64,000 nt of DNA from Heloderma charlesbogerti. Lineage: Eukaryota > Chordata > Lepidosauria > Squamata > Helodermatidae. Under the pieces are notes generated by a model that did no database searches, was not told the DNA's origin, and was given only the letters and a program-made list of their open reading frames with translations. Position 1 is the first letter of the stretch. Each line of letters begins with the position of its first letter. The position numbers and the translations under genes are program-made. The DNA lies in contig JANEZZ010000468.1 of NCBI GenBank assembly GCA_026122225.1, positions 1,513,001-1,577,000 on the forward strand. The letters are read 5' to 3'. Positions 44,240 to 55,769 of this stretch are shown one piece after another.

Positions 44240-45020
44240 AGTAACAAACATACTATGGGCACAATTTGTCTGTTTTTTGTGGACGGGGGAGGTTGAAAGT
44301 TGAAATTGAGGGATGGGGAGTAAATTCTGTTATGCCTTACATTTCAAAAATACTTATTTAAAAGTGCAAGGAGAGGGAAAGAGAAGCTTCTCTAGGTAGC
44401 AAAATGTTCCCTGATTTCATGCTTGTTTTTGTCATCCACACTGCCAAGAGGAAGGATGACCGGACTGACTAGAATTTGCCAGTATGGCAGCCACTAGGTT
44501 TTCTTCACAATTAAAAAAAAAAATCCTGTTTCAATCACTGTGGATTAGATATCTTTTTCCCCTGTGCACCAAACTTTAATTACTCTAATTACCAGTTCAT
44601 GAAGTCAGAGTCTCCAAAAGTGCTGCCTTTTTGAAAATCTGGTTTGCATTTCTGCATTTGAGGTCTGGAAATTCGCCTTATTTTTAGGGGCTGGTTCAGT
44701 TGAAAACATGGCCTTTGCAACCTATTGATGTTTCCTGTGAGCTTGAGGCTATGCTGGTGCAAGTAATGAAGGATTAATTAGGGACTGAGCAGCAGCAGAG
44801 GCTGTTACAGCAGCAGGTGGGGAGAGTAATGTCCCTTATCTGCCATTCCTGCCATTTTCGGCTTTTCAGCACCTCAGCCTTTGATGACTAAGGTGGGTGG
44901 TGAATGCCTAAGGATCCTGGGTTAGGACTAAATGATTTTTTCCCCCAGGACTGAAGGGCTGGAAAACTTGCTGGGGTCTGCATTCCAGCAGTGGGTGTGG
45001 CCAGAGCCAAAAGCAAGAGG
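44240..45020. other. Unassigned sequence
   Basis: No repeat, gene or RNA signature recognised. Confidence 0.45.
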
Positions 45021-45035
45021 GTTACAGATGTGACT

Positions 45036-45557
45036 GCTAATTGTTGGAGGTGTAATGTAGTCAATGTTTCTCTTATTCATATGATTTGGAAATGCCCAAT
45101 AGTTGCCTCCTTTGGAGAGGAAGTTATTATACCGACACATTCTGTATTGGAAAGTTCTTTAATATTTACTGATGTAAATGTTCTCTTAAATTACTTACCT
45201 GTTTTTTGGAATGTGACACATGGTCAGAGTAAATGGATCTTTCATGCCCTTGTGGTTGCTAAAAGACTGATACTATGATACTGGAAGGACAAAAGCTCAC
45301 CACCTATAATGCAGTGGGTTGAAGACTTAATGCTAGCAACATTTGAAAGAGTGGTATATAGGTGTAACTTGCAAATGGACATATTTGGATATCTGGTCTG
45401 CTTTTACTGAAGTTTATGTATAACCATCTTTTTCTCTTTTTCTCTCCTTAGAATATTGTAATATTTGAAACTAAGGATTTTAGAATATGTTATATTTTAA
45501 AAAAAATTGGTTTTTAAATTTTTTTTTGGTTAAAATTCACAATAAAAATTGATAAAA
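45036..45557 (+). mobile_element. L1 LINE 3' fragment with target duplication
   Basis: The first 200 bp translate as NCWRCNVVNVSLIHMIWKCP, the CX2C...HX4C zinc-knuckle region at the end of L1 ORF2, then FGEEVI and HALVVAKRLIL before a stop at 45276-45278. Further coding-like text follows (WKDKSSPPIMQWVEDLMLAT). The element ends in an A-rich tail, AATAAAAATTGATAAAA. The decamer AGATGTGACT occurs at 45026-45035 and 45558-45567, exactly bounding the insert. A 5'-truncated copy of about 520 bp. Confidence 0.85.
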
Positions 45558-45569
45558 AGATGTGACTTT

Positions 45570-46050
45570 TAGCTCTGTTGAATACACAAAACAACAACAA
45601 CAAGAAGACATCTGCATCCAGGGGCATACTCCTTCTCCAACTTCTGCAAGGTTCCCTCTATCAGTTTTGTAGTTGGTGGTATGGAGTGTGTGTGTGTGGG
45701 GGAAGAGTAAATAATATCAATAGCCTAAAGCAGGGCTGGTGAAGGAGCATGGCCTGGTGAGAGACTGGAGGCCTGCATTTGCCCTATAGGCCAGAGGTTC
45801 CCTACCCCTGATTTAGGACCTAATGACAGAAAAAGAATGCTGACATTTGTGGGCAGACTGGTGGATAAGAGCTCGAAGCATTTGGTTCAATATGTTTCTT
45901 TGCCACAGTCTCTCCAAAGAAGAACTCAAATGAGCTGCTTCTTTGCTTCTTCCTCTCTCAGGGTCAGTGTTTTCCTCCATAAGATGGAAACAGTAGCCAT
46001 GTCTTAATCTCATGGGTTGTGTTAATCTAAACTATGACTGTTCTTTAGAA
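45570..46050. other. Unassigned with one short hAT-like foldback
   Basis: CAGGGCTGGTGAAGGAG at 45731 and GAGGTTCCCTACCCCTG ending at 45810 look like the ends of an 80-bp hAT MITE. Flanks GCCTAAAG and ATTTAGGA are not a clear duplication. Confidence 0.45.
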
Positions 46051-46059
46051 GACTTCTGC

Positions 46060-46365
46060 AAGCGGTGGATCCTGCCAATTCTGTTGTGCAAGCAGGACCC
46101 ACCTCTTACACAAGGGAGGTTTAGCACTTCCTGGGGGAAGCCCCAAAACCAGCAGAAATGCTCATTTCTGGAAGGAGGCAGGTCAGCGGAGCTCCCTTAT
46201 GTGAGCTCTAATGACCTGCCTCCTTCAACAAATGAGCATTTCTGCTCATTTTGGGTTGCCTCTGGAAGCACTAAATCACCATTGGACAAGCACAGTGGGC
46301 TGTTTGCACAACACAACTGGTGTTGTATAGATGGGAGTGTGAGTGCCCCTTGGATTCTGCCATGA
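46060..46365. mobile_element. Long-arm foldback element, second copy
   Basis: Arms of about 75 bp (46120-46194 and 46202-46276): TTAGCACTTCCTGGGGGAAG, AGAAATGCTCATTTCTGGAA, GGAGGCAGGTCA at the left and their complements TGACCTGCCTCC, AAATGAGCATTTCTGCTCAT, GGAAGCACTAA at the right. Same family as 20783-20930. An outer pair (CTGTTGTGCAAGC, TTTGCACAACAC) suggests the element is wider than the arms. Confidence 0.65.
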
Positions 46366-46375
46366 AACAACAGTC

Positions 46376-46664
46376 TGGATGTGAGATAAGTGAGCCGGAG
46401 ATAACCATTCCTCAGGCCCCTTCTTTGCGGGTCTTTGGGAAGGCTCTGAAGACCCATTTGTTCTTGCTGGCCTTTTCATAATCTGTGGGTTGCAAATTTT
46501 ACTGGTATTATCTGTTTTTATAATATTTTGTTGAATATTTATTAGTTGCTTTTCTATTTATTTTGGCATTTTAATGTATTTTTTTTTAATCTTGCATGCT
46601 GCCTTGAGATAGTTCTACCATTAAAAGGCACCCTAAAATAATTTAAATGAATGAATGAATGATG
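46376..46664 (+). mobile_element. L2-type 3' end
   Basis: GGGTCTTTGGGAAGGCTCTG, AAGACCCATTTGTTCTTGCT (the LKT-LF C-terminus), a T-rich 3' UTR, GCTGCCTTGAGATAG, and an (AATG)n tail at 46647-46664. Confidence 0.6.
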
Positions 46665-46669
46665 GGTAG

Positions 46670-49435
46670 GTAGAGAGTTCAATCCCATAATGTAATCTTT
46701 TAAGGGCAAGCTGTACTCCTCAAACATTTCAGAACAGAACTCTTGAATTTAAAGGTCAATTTACAGAGCTCATTTGTTAGGTACAACAACCTGCATTTTC
46801 CCTTCAATTTTTCATGTGGTGAAATGATTTCATTAAAATTCCCTAACATGGTAAATCCATGATAAAACCCCTTGTGATGGAAACACTCCCATTTTTGAGG
46901 GCATTCTTTCACAAAATCATTTCAGCTTGCTTTAAAAAAAGTGAAAGGTCATTTGTGGTGAATTCTGTGCCTCAGAAATTACCACCACTTATGGCCTTTA
47001 GCCATACAAATGAAATTGCATTCTTTTAAGGCACTTTGGTGGAAGCAAGCTGTTCATAAAGAGTTTGGAGTTACTTCTGATCTGGTTTCTCCTAACCCAG
47101 GAATGCTAATTCAGCATTTTGGAGGCTACAGTCAGAATGCAGGATACTCTAGCCTAGACACAAGAGAGCTCAGTCCAAGCTATTTCAGATTAATGAGGCT
47201 TCTGTTTTCAGAAAATCCTGTTTTCAGAACCCAGGCAAAGGCTGTGACTTTCTTCAACACCAAGTCCATGCTTGCTGTTTAATTCTGGCCCCACTGAGAT
47301 GCTCAGAACCCAGTGGTGCATCTGCAACAAATTGGCATGAATGCACCCCCACCGTGCAAGGTAGGAGAGGCTGCAAGACACCCCTTTGCCTATATTCCTC
47401 AAAGATAGCACCACCACCACCCCTGTGTCTTTTTAATAGCCCTTATTATGCCCACAGGACAACACAGGCTTACGCCTTTTATATAGAGAGAAGGATAAGC
47501 CTGTTTTTCACAGCTTCCTTTAAACTCCTTAACAACATGGTTTGTGTGTTTGCCAAGCAGTCCAGCACATGCGTGAGGCAATCAAATGAACTCCAGTTTC
47601 CAACCCAGAGAGAGAGAGAGTCAGTTGCTTTTAAAAATAAAACAAAACCAAACTAACACACTCAAACTTCTCAGAATCCTAAGAGTAACTCTCCAAAGCA
47701 GCTTACAGGTGGGGGACAGGATGAGGCCCACACTTGGGACTTCCTGGCTCAGCTAAGCTGATGTTGCCTCTTTGCTTTCCGTGCAAAGAAAAGGAAAATC
47801 TCAAAGAGCCCAAGTATTTCTATGGGATTGGGCAGTTCCCAGGGAGGGAAAATCAATAAAATCAAAGGCCCAATCAATAGCCTGGGAGAACCCGGTTGTG
47901 CATCCTCCAGGTGATTTCTACAGTATGTCTTTTACATAAGTTGAGTGATGGAGCAGGGGGCGGTGAAGTGGGAGAGTGAGCCTGGAATGTATACAGATGT
48001 AAATTGGGTGAGGAGTCTAGGCTGGACATGTTCTTTGTTAAAAGATATTTTCAGAAAGATGAGTGGAAAGGAAGGTTTTGTTCACCACAGCATCCCACAG
48101 TGCTAACTAACTAAACCCTGAAGTCCTACCAGGGAAGTGCACATTTGACACTAAGAGCTACTCTACACTGAGGCTTTTTGTCCTGCAATTTTATTGGGGC
48201 TTCTACTTCCAGATTCTTTGCAGGAAGATCGACCCTTTATATGAGCTTCCCCCCCCCCACCACTTTATCTGCAAGATCTATTGTTATATAGTGGCACATC
48301 ATCTTTTCATGTGCAAATTCAGACTTATTGAAAGCAGTTCTTTTTGTTAGCTCATTATTTCCATTTCAAATTAAGCTGTGGAAATGCTCAGAAAACACTA
48401 GAGAGGCATTGGAGGTTGATGATGTCATGTAAAGGGCCTGCAAACTTTCATGAGTAAGCAATCTCAATTGCAGGATAAAAGCTGTGTGTGGAGAAGCCCT
48501 AAGAAAAAGCACTTTCCATTCAACTACTCCCCCCTCCCCCCCAGGCATACATTAGATATAGAGCTGAAACAAATATTCACAAATATGCAAACTTCAAATG
48601 CTTTAGATGTCAACTTTCTTTAGCCTCTGAATCACTTCTTGAACATGTAGACAAATCAGAAGTTGGATAGAGATGAGGGGAACTTGTCATCCCAAGATAA
48701 AAGTGGATATAAACAGCCTGTATATTATATACCCCCTGAATATATTAGGGTGCAATCTTATGCATGTTTAGACAGAAATAAATCCTAAACAACTCCCAGC
48801 ATCCTCCAGCCAACAACTACCAATGACTATCCTGTCCTTTATGAATACTACCGTATAACCTTATTTCTTTTTAGTTTACTTTTTGGATTTTTGTTGTACT
48901 GGTCTTACAGCTCAAGGTGGTGTACAAAAAGCAATTTATTATATTGAAATGTTAGGAAACAGATCTGTAACACTTGCATAAAGCTAAGACATCTTAAAAA
49001 CCTGCATAGGATTAGACTACAAAAGTTAGGGCATTGGTAAGAGGTTGAAAGGGTGCATGATACATTGCTATTCCAAGAGTCGTGTGTGTGTGTGTGCATT
49101 TCAGGCAATCAGAAAGTGCCACACAGTATGAGGTTCATCTGAACTAAGTGGGAGGCTCAACAGCCCCACTGGGGATAACGAGTGTTGTCTGTCATACTCA
49201 GAGCTGACAGATAAGGGCTGCAACCCTGATGAGATTCATGGCCTCGGGTTGTTTCTGTGACAGAACAAATCGCTACACTCGAATTGATAAGGGGAAGTTG
49301 CATACGGGATGAGAATTAGCAGCAAACATAGTTCCCAAGAGGGTTGGATCCTGCAGGGCACAGTGTCAGAGTATTGCTCAGGGCCTCACAGAAGAAGATA
49401 GAACAGTGCCCTGACTGCTCAAAGGAGCCATGATG
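46670..49435. other. Unassigned non-coding sequence
   Basis: Near 48748-48800 is one arm of the TTTAGACAGAAATAAATCCT hairpin MITE (compare 27534-27630). A (GT)n run is at 49083-49097. The many frames of 60-100 codons show no motif. Confidence 0.4.
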
Positions 49436-49641
49436 CTTTCACAGCTCGGATCTCAATTAATTCTTTTTGGATTGCTGCATATATGCTGCTACTGTAATTA
49501 TAATTGTTTATTTGACTTTACTGGTCTTAGCGGGTAGAATGCCATTTATGATTAGTATTATGTTTTATCAATTGTATTGTTATGCTGTTTTATTATTTTA
49601 AACTTGCATTGCTTTTATATTCTGAATTTATATGTTGGGAG

Positions 49642-50078
49642 TAAGGATGAATGGGTGAGAATTTGCTCCATTAAGATTTTTTTTTTTAATGGATTTACCC
49701 AGTTCATGCTTCCTGAACTTTCCAGCAAGCTGGAACAGAGCTGTGTACTGAAATCTGCATTTTTGTGAGCTTTCTGATACAGCTCATCTCTTGTGGGGAA
49801 AGTGCACAGAAATGCGCTTATCAGGGGGAAAGTGCACACAAATTCATATATTTCAAAAAAGTGCACACAAAACAGCATTTCAGCAATGTAAAATACTTGG
49901 TAAAAGTGTCCATTTAAAAATGTGCACATTTGTTCATACAATACAAAAATGCATATGAAACTCCATATTCATTAAAAAAAATTACCACAAGCTCAGGCGG
50001 AAACAAGATGGAACTAGCTTGACCTCAAAAACGAGACAATCTTGGTGAGAGGGAGATTGACAGATCTGTCCATCTCTA
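49642..50078. mobile_element. TAGGGATGT-family element, worn
   Basis: Ends TAAGGATGA and CATCTCTA. The interior has the family's GTGCACACAAA / TGTGCACATTTG text and the TGGATTTACCCAGTTCATGC segment also seen at 61670 (GGGTTTACCCAGTTCGCAAC). Flanking octamers match at 5 of 8. Confidence 0.6.
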
Positions 50079-50084
50079 GTTCAC

Positions 50085-51050
50085 AGGGAGGGTTTGACCC
50101 CTAAAAGAGGCCTAGAAATATTTCAAATAAATCAATAAAGGAGCTACCATGAAAATGATTCTGATTCCCTCTCAGCACTCTGATTTAAATTGCTAATCGG
50201 CTGTGAATACTATAAACAATATGTCCCTGTGTTTAGAAAGATAGGTTAGGCATGAAGTCTCCTAAACATCTGCAGTTTTATAAATTCTCCTATTACCACA
50301 TCATCCCAAAATTTTAAAAGTATTAGTCTGCTTTTCTTCACAGTTCCTTCGTGAAAGAAAATGTTATTTCTATCCTGTCTATGCACACATACAGAGGCCT
50401 AGACAGACCCGAACAGGTTCATACAGAGCTGGGATCCATTACAGACTTTAGAGCCCTTTACACGTTACTTGCATGAAGGGGGCTCCACACGCTTAAAGAG
50501 GAAGGAGGCTGTACCATTGGTCCTGCCCCCAACATCATACCCATCCTCCTGGCTCTGCCCCCCCAACCTCCATGCGTCGATTGAAGTTCTGAAGGGGGGG
50601 GGGGAGGCTCATCCACATGACCAAGAGGTCTGTGTGACTAGGGCTCCCCATTGCGTGGAGGAGTCTTCACAAGTATAGCTGGTCCTCCTTCAGAGCTTTG
50701 CTCAATTCATGGAGGTTGCAACTTAATTGCTCTGTTTTTTCATTGATTGTGAGGTACCCTAGGAGGTTATGCTGAATGATGGGTAGTGCATACATTTAAA
50801 ATAAAGAAAGCCACTACTAAAGAACAATTTCTCCAAAAGTAGGAGACCATATTTACACATTTCAGGGACAGACTACATCTGATGTGGTTTCAAATGCATA
50901 TAGTTTGACGCTGGGTTGTAAAGTCCAGTTACAAACAGACTTGCCCAAGATCAGACAGAGGTTCTACAAGGTGGAAGAGGCAATATAGTCAAATGACAGT
51001 TTAGGTTCTTCCTTGTCCTTGTGGTTTGTCTCCCTTCAGGTAGTCTGCCT
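50085..51050. other. Unassigned sequence
   Basis: Near 50930-50985, TTGCCCAAGATCAGACAGAG could be a MIR remnant. Nothing else identified. Confidence 0.35.
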
Positions 51051-51056
51051 TAGGCC

Positions 51057-51437
51057 TAGGGTGGCCATATTACCAAAAAAGAGGAAATGCGTCATGGGAA
51101 AAAGGACAAAAGAGATACACACTTCAATAAATGTGCATATCCTAATTTATATTATAGATGCAAATTCAGAAATCATTACTATAATTTAAACAGAAATACA
51201 AGACATCTCATCATAATGGAGAAGACCCGTGTGCCTGCTCAGTCCACTGTCCAGGTGTAAACTGTTGATGGGCAGTTTGAAGGTCCCTGCTTTCCTGCCA
51301 TCTTATGGTTTAGCTTTAAACAGGACTTGGCCTGGACAGACCTTCAAATAGAGGACGCTTTCAGATAGAGAAGTGTCCTCTGACAGTCCTTCAAGTAGAG
51401 GAGTGTCCCCTGTAAAGTAGGATGCATGGCCACCCTA
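51057..51437 (+). mobile_element. MITE with TAGGGTGGCCAT ends
   Basis: TAGGGTGGCCAT (51057-51068) and ATGGCCACCCTA (51426-51437) are perfect 12-bp inverted ends of a 381-bp element. Flanks CTTAGGCC and TCTTGGCC agree at 5 of 8. Reference copy for 19722-20068 and 58650-58915. Confidence 0.78.
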
Positions 51438-51439
51438 TC

Positions 51440-53600
51440 TTGGCCCTAAGTTGTAATTCTCAGACTTCTGATCGAGATTATGCTGTAATGTACTAGATTC
51501 ATTGCCTCCTCTTGGCTCTGGGGATGGAGCAGACAGAACCACTAATGGGGCCTCAGCTGTGTAGGAAATAATACATTGATTGCACATCCCCATCCTACGA
51601 ACTGCATCTGTCCTTTTATGAACAGTTTGTCCTGCCTTTTAAGATTGGATCTGTTCCCAGTCCTGCAAAGAGGAGAAGAGAAGGGGATTTATGTGCTGTA
51701 TCCAGATATTCCTCTTCTCAGGGGGTCTAATCTTTTTTCCACATCAGCCACAAACTAATGTGGGAACTGTGGGAATAGAGCACCCCACCTGTGTTTTATG
51801 ATTCCAATCACAGCTTGACTAATAGCAACAGAACCATAAGTTCAAGCCTGCCAGCAGGATAGAAGTAGTGCATTCTGGGATTGTTATTCTGGCATCAGAC
51901 ACATCGATCCCACCAGGCTTCCAGTTCCAATGCCAGAGCCTGGCTTGTCTTTATAAAGTTGGCACTCTGTCAAGTGAAAGGTTGCCCCTCCTTCAATCAG
52001 TTCTATGTACGTTGTTTATCTTTCTTTTAAAGGCAGAGAAAATAGTTCTTCCCTATCCTGCCAATTACACAAATGAGTCCACCAGTCTCAACATTGTACG
52101 ATTATTCTTAGCTGGACTCTTGCCTCACCTCACCCTAAAGACTCAGAGTGCGTTACAATATTAAGAAGACCAGTTAAAAAGAAAGTTAAAACAAAAAGAA
52201 ATGATATGGTTATATATTTCCAGGTAAAGATAAAGAACATCCAAAGCTGGCCAGAAATACGAAGATCTGACAGCTCCAGGGAGATCCATAGTAGCGAGGC
52301 AACGTCTGAGAGTTGGGAAGTCATTTTAAGCAACTAAGATGTGCTCAGACTGTTAGCCCTTGCCAAAGTTAACATACTGGGTTCAATGACCCCGCCCTTC
52401 TTGTGAAATGTGTAATGAAACTCCAAAATGCAGTAGTAATCCAAGACAAAGGCCAAATTCATAACTGTGTTTGAGGCTTCTTTCTTTCTCTTACCCTTTT
52501 CCTAACCAATGAATGGTGCTTTGGTAGGGGTAGCCATCTGGACTGAAGGTAGACATGATGAAGTGGCCATCTCAGTGCACCACCACGTGCCCAAATTCTG
52601 ATTTAATATCAACATAAAATGCTTCAAAAAGTTCATCTGTGATGCTTTCAACACCCCCCCCCAACTTATCACCTGCACTCAGTTGTCACCTGTAGCAGTG
52701 CTGACTTTCATGGCTCATATGGGTCAATAATTCTATGCAAGAACATGGGAGGGATTTTGCCTCCCCCTGCCCCAAGCAGTGCAATGGTTATTGCAATGCA
52801 AGCTATGACATTTGCTTAAAGCTAAGCACATTATTAGTTCACCCAACAGAGAGAACTTTGCTAGGCACCACTTACCAGACATTTCATTCTGCTCCTGTGG
52901 ACACCTGGGACTGAGGACTAGCCTTACCTCTTTGCTGGGCTTTAAGCTTTGCTAGTATCATAGAAGGTATTTAATTTATTGTTAATATCTATTTTATTTC
53001 TGTTAGCCAGAGACGTTCTTCTCAATTCCTGCACTTTCCTCTCATCATCTTAATTTTCACTGTACTAATTTAGTTTATGCTTCTTGTCATGTATTTGCTT
53101 TGTATGGCCTTCTAAATTGCCATTCTGTAATTAACAAATCAGTCATTTTATATGAGCACTTTATTCCAGAATCCTTTTTTTCTTGGCCACAGAAATCTGA
53201 ACTTCTCTAGTTGACAACTCTACCTTTGCAGCTCTTTATCATGGTTCATTAACCTTTTCACATTCTCTCTACTCTGCACAGTATGGTAGTGGGTGGACCC
53301 TAATCTTCTTGGCAGTTAATCCTCTCTTTCCCTGTTCCATTCTTCCTCAAATATGTGCTGTTTTTTTATTTACTGATTGTATGTATGACTTGCTGTGATT
53401 TATCATCTGTATTAATATTTCCTTTTTGAGTTTGAGTCCAGACTTACCCTTTTTTTCCTGGGGATCTCGCAGCCCTAGCAGCCATCTGGGAACCCTGATC
53501 ACCTCTGGCCAAATGTCAATGCACTTTGGTGTTTACCAAAAATAAAAAAATCTTCTGAGTATCTGTCATTTGTCCCTAGAGCTATATAGCGTTTTCATAC
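51440..53600. other. Unassigned non-coding sequence
   Basis: Short frames only. No gene, RNA or named repeat seen. Confidence 0.4.
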
Positions 53601-53609
53601 AATCTAGAG

Positions 53610-53970
53610 CAGGGCCGGTGTCATGCATAGGCATGGTTGGGCACCTGCTGAGGGCCTACACTCCAGCAGGGGCCCATAGACAAGAGTCCCCTGAAGTTGC
53701 TTCTCCTCTTCACGACTGCAACCTGCTTGATCACCTGCCTCTTGCTCTGGCTCAGACAACAGGGTCATGAGAAGGAGGGGCAGTAGAAGCAACTGCCTGC
53801 CTTCTCACTGGCTCTCTGTCTGTCAAGCAAGCAAGTGGTCACCATGATGAGAAGGATGAGGAGCAATAGTAGTTAGTGGCAATGGTGGTGAGAAGGCAGA
53901 CATGCTGAGGTATGGGGCCCCATGAAGGGTGCCCTGCCCAATGTCCCTCAAAAACCTGGAGCTGGCACTG
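53610..53970. mobile_element. hAT element (CAGGGCCGGTGTCA ends)
   Basis: Opens CAGGGCCGGTGTCATGC and closes CTGGAGCTGGCACTG. Flanks ATCTAGAG (53602-53609) and AACTAAAG (53971-53978) match at 6 of 8, TA-centred. A 5'-shortened relative lies at 58355-58587 with the same TTGCTCTGG and CTCACTGGCTCTCTG text. Confidence 0.7.
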
Positions 53971-53979
53971 AACTAAAGG

Positions 53980-54930
53980 CCATATTAACAGTAGTTCAGT
54001 ACTCCTCATGGGACACAGCTTCAGATGGGAGCTCCCTCTATGGTTATTATGAAAAAGCCAAGATGTAAGCAGCCGCTGAAAGCATTTTGAGATTCAGAGG
54101 CCTTCACAACTCCTTTTCAAGACTTCTCAAAAGCTCTTCTGGAGGTGGTTTACTCCTCAGTTGCTTTTCCCTCTTTCAAAGAAAACAGCTGATGTTTGGT
54201 GTCTATTCTGTGTGTGGGCTGGATTTTGTTTTAAAACTCCATTTAGAGACTTGTCTGCCACCAGTCTGCACTGCATCCACTCCACTTAGAAGCAGCTCCT
54301 CTGTCAGCTGGGTGATGAGATGTCTACGTTTCTTCAAGCAGGCCTTCTAGCGTCTCCATCCTCAACGTATTTCAGGACTTAATAAGCCAGTCAAAAATCA
54401 CCCGCTAGGTATTCATCCAAGTCAAAGTCTTCAGAAATTATGCCCCAACTGGATAACCTCTGAGTTGCTTTCTTTCATATTTCATCAAAGATCTCGTTCA
54501 TGTGTTATGCTCTGCTGGTTTCAATGTAACAAGTGGAAGCATAGCTTGTAGCAACAAATGAATTGTGATTCTTTTATCTAGCATGTTTTACAAATGGAGA
54601 CCTGAAAATATGGTTATATTTTTGGTTTTATGGTTCAGATTCTACTTTTGGTTCATCCTGTGTTCTAACATGGACTCTCCTCCATTATAGATTTTTAAAC
54701 ACCATTGTTGTATTGTCTGCCCCTTTTTCCTTTACATACCCAGTGTTCCCATCTTTAATATTTATTTTATAAATTCATGTTGTGCTTCTTTACCTGTCTG
54801 TAAAATTATTTTGTGGTTCTTCTCTATGGAATAGCTTGCCTATAAGTCATTGTGCTATATCCCCTCTACCATGGTTGGTCCATAGTTCTGCCTATAATTG
54901 TCCCTTTCCTCACAAAAGTGGGGCATCAGA
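53980..54930. other. Unassigned sequence
   Basis: An 87-codon frame at 54087-54350 lacks any motif or splice support. Confidence 0.4.
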
Positions 54931-54937
54931 TGAATTC

Positions 54938-55268
54938 CCTCGCACATTAAAAGTATATGTGAGCAAGTCATGGGGCCCTGCAGACTAGTCCTGCCCCAAA
55001 CACACGCAGCAGCCACGCCCCTGCTGGTCACATGTTTGATGAACAAGGAATGATACTGATGAACATGTATGGAATTCCTTCACATTACGTGGTATCTTGG
55101 GCCAGTCAGGATCCTCCCTCACATGGAAGAGCTTTATTCATGTACATTGGTATATGCATAGGGCCTCTTCTCATAGTAGCTGAACGTGCGGCTGGTGGGT
55201 GCCTTGGCAGCGAGGGTGGGGTTAGTCCATGCTGCCCCTTCACACATACTTTTAATGTGTGAGGGGGG
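54938..55268. mobile_element. Foldback element with about 30-bp inverted ends
   Basis: CCTCGCACATTAAAAGTATA at the left faces CATACTTTTAATGTGTGAGG at the right. Inner segments (CTAGTCCTGCCCC and GGGGTTAGTCC; GCAGCAGCCACGCC and GCGGCTGGTGGGTGCC) also partly mirror each other. Confidence 0.55.
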
Positions 55269-55409
55269 TTGTCTGACCCCTTTGTGACAGGGTTTATGAA
55301 TGGTTCGTTGCATTTTTTTAAATTCATACCCTTGTCAGACTGTTAAATTTCCTGAACTTTTCCCCAAATTGCCATAATTTTCCTTCATGCACATGGAAGG
55401 GAGGCCCGG

Positions 55410-55765
55410 AAGGTGGCAACAAGAGAGAGGGCCTTCTCAGTGGTGGCCCCCAACTGTGGGATGTTCTTCCTGACAAGGCCTGCCTGGCACCAACATTATC
55501 ATCTTTTCAGTGCCTGGTTAAGACCTATCTCTTTTCTCAGGCATTTGGCAACATATGATGAGTTTTTAATCATATTAAAACTTATGGCTGATTGCTCAAA
55601 GTTGTTTTTAGATGTATGCTATCTTCATGTATACTGTGTGTTGTGTGCTTTATGTAAATGTTTTTTAAAAAACTTTTGTATATGGTATTTAAAGTGTTTA
55701 ATCTTTTTAAACTGCCTAGAGCGTCTCAGCTATGGGGCAGTATAGAAATGTAACAAATAATAGCA
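55410..55765 (+). mobile_element. L2-type 3' end
   Basis: Opens with ATRERAFSVVAPNCGMFFL, the L2 ORF2 C-terminal motif, with a frame break after it. A T-rich 3' UTR follows, then TAAACTGCCTAGAGCGTCTC and GTATAGAAATGTAACAAATA. Confidence 0.72.
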
Positions 55766-55769
55766 GTGA

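Noticed and set aside
41380..44260. A target-site duplication for BovB copy 2
   Set aside because: The sequences next to 41391 and 44239 show no convincing shared word.
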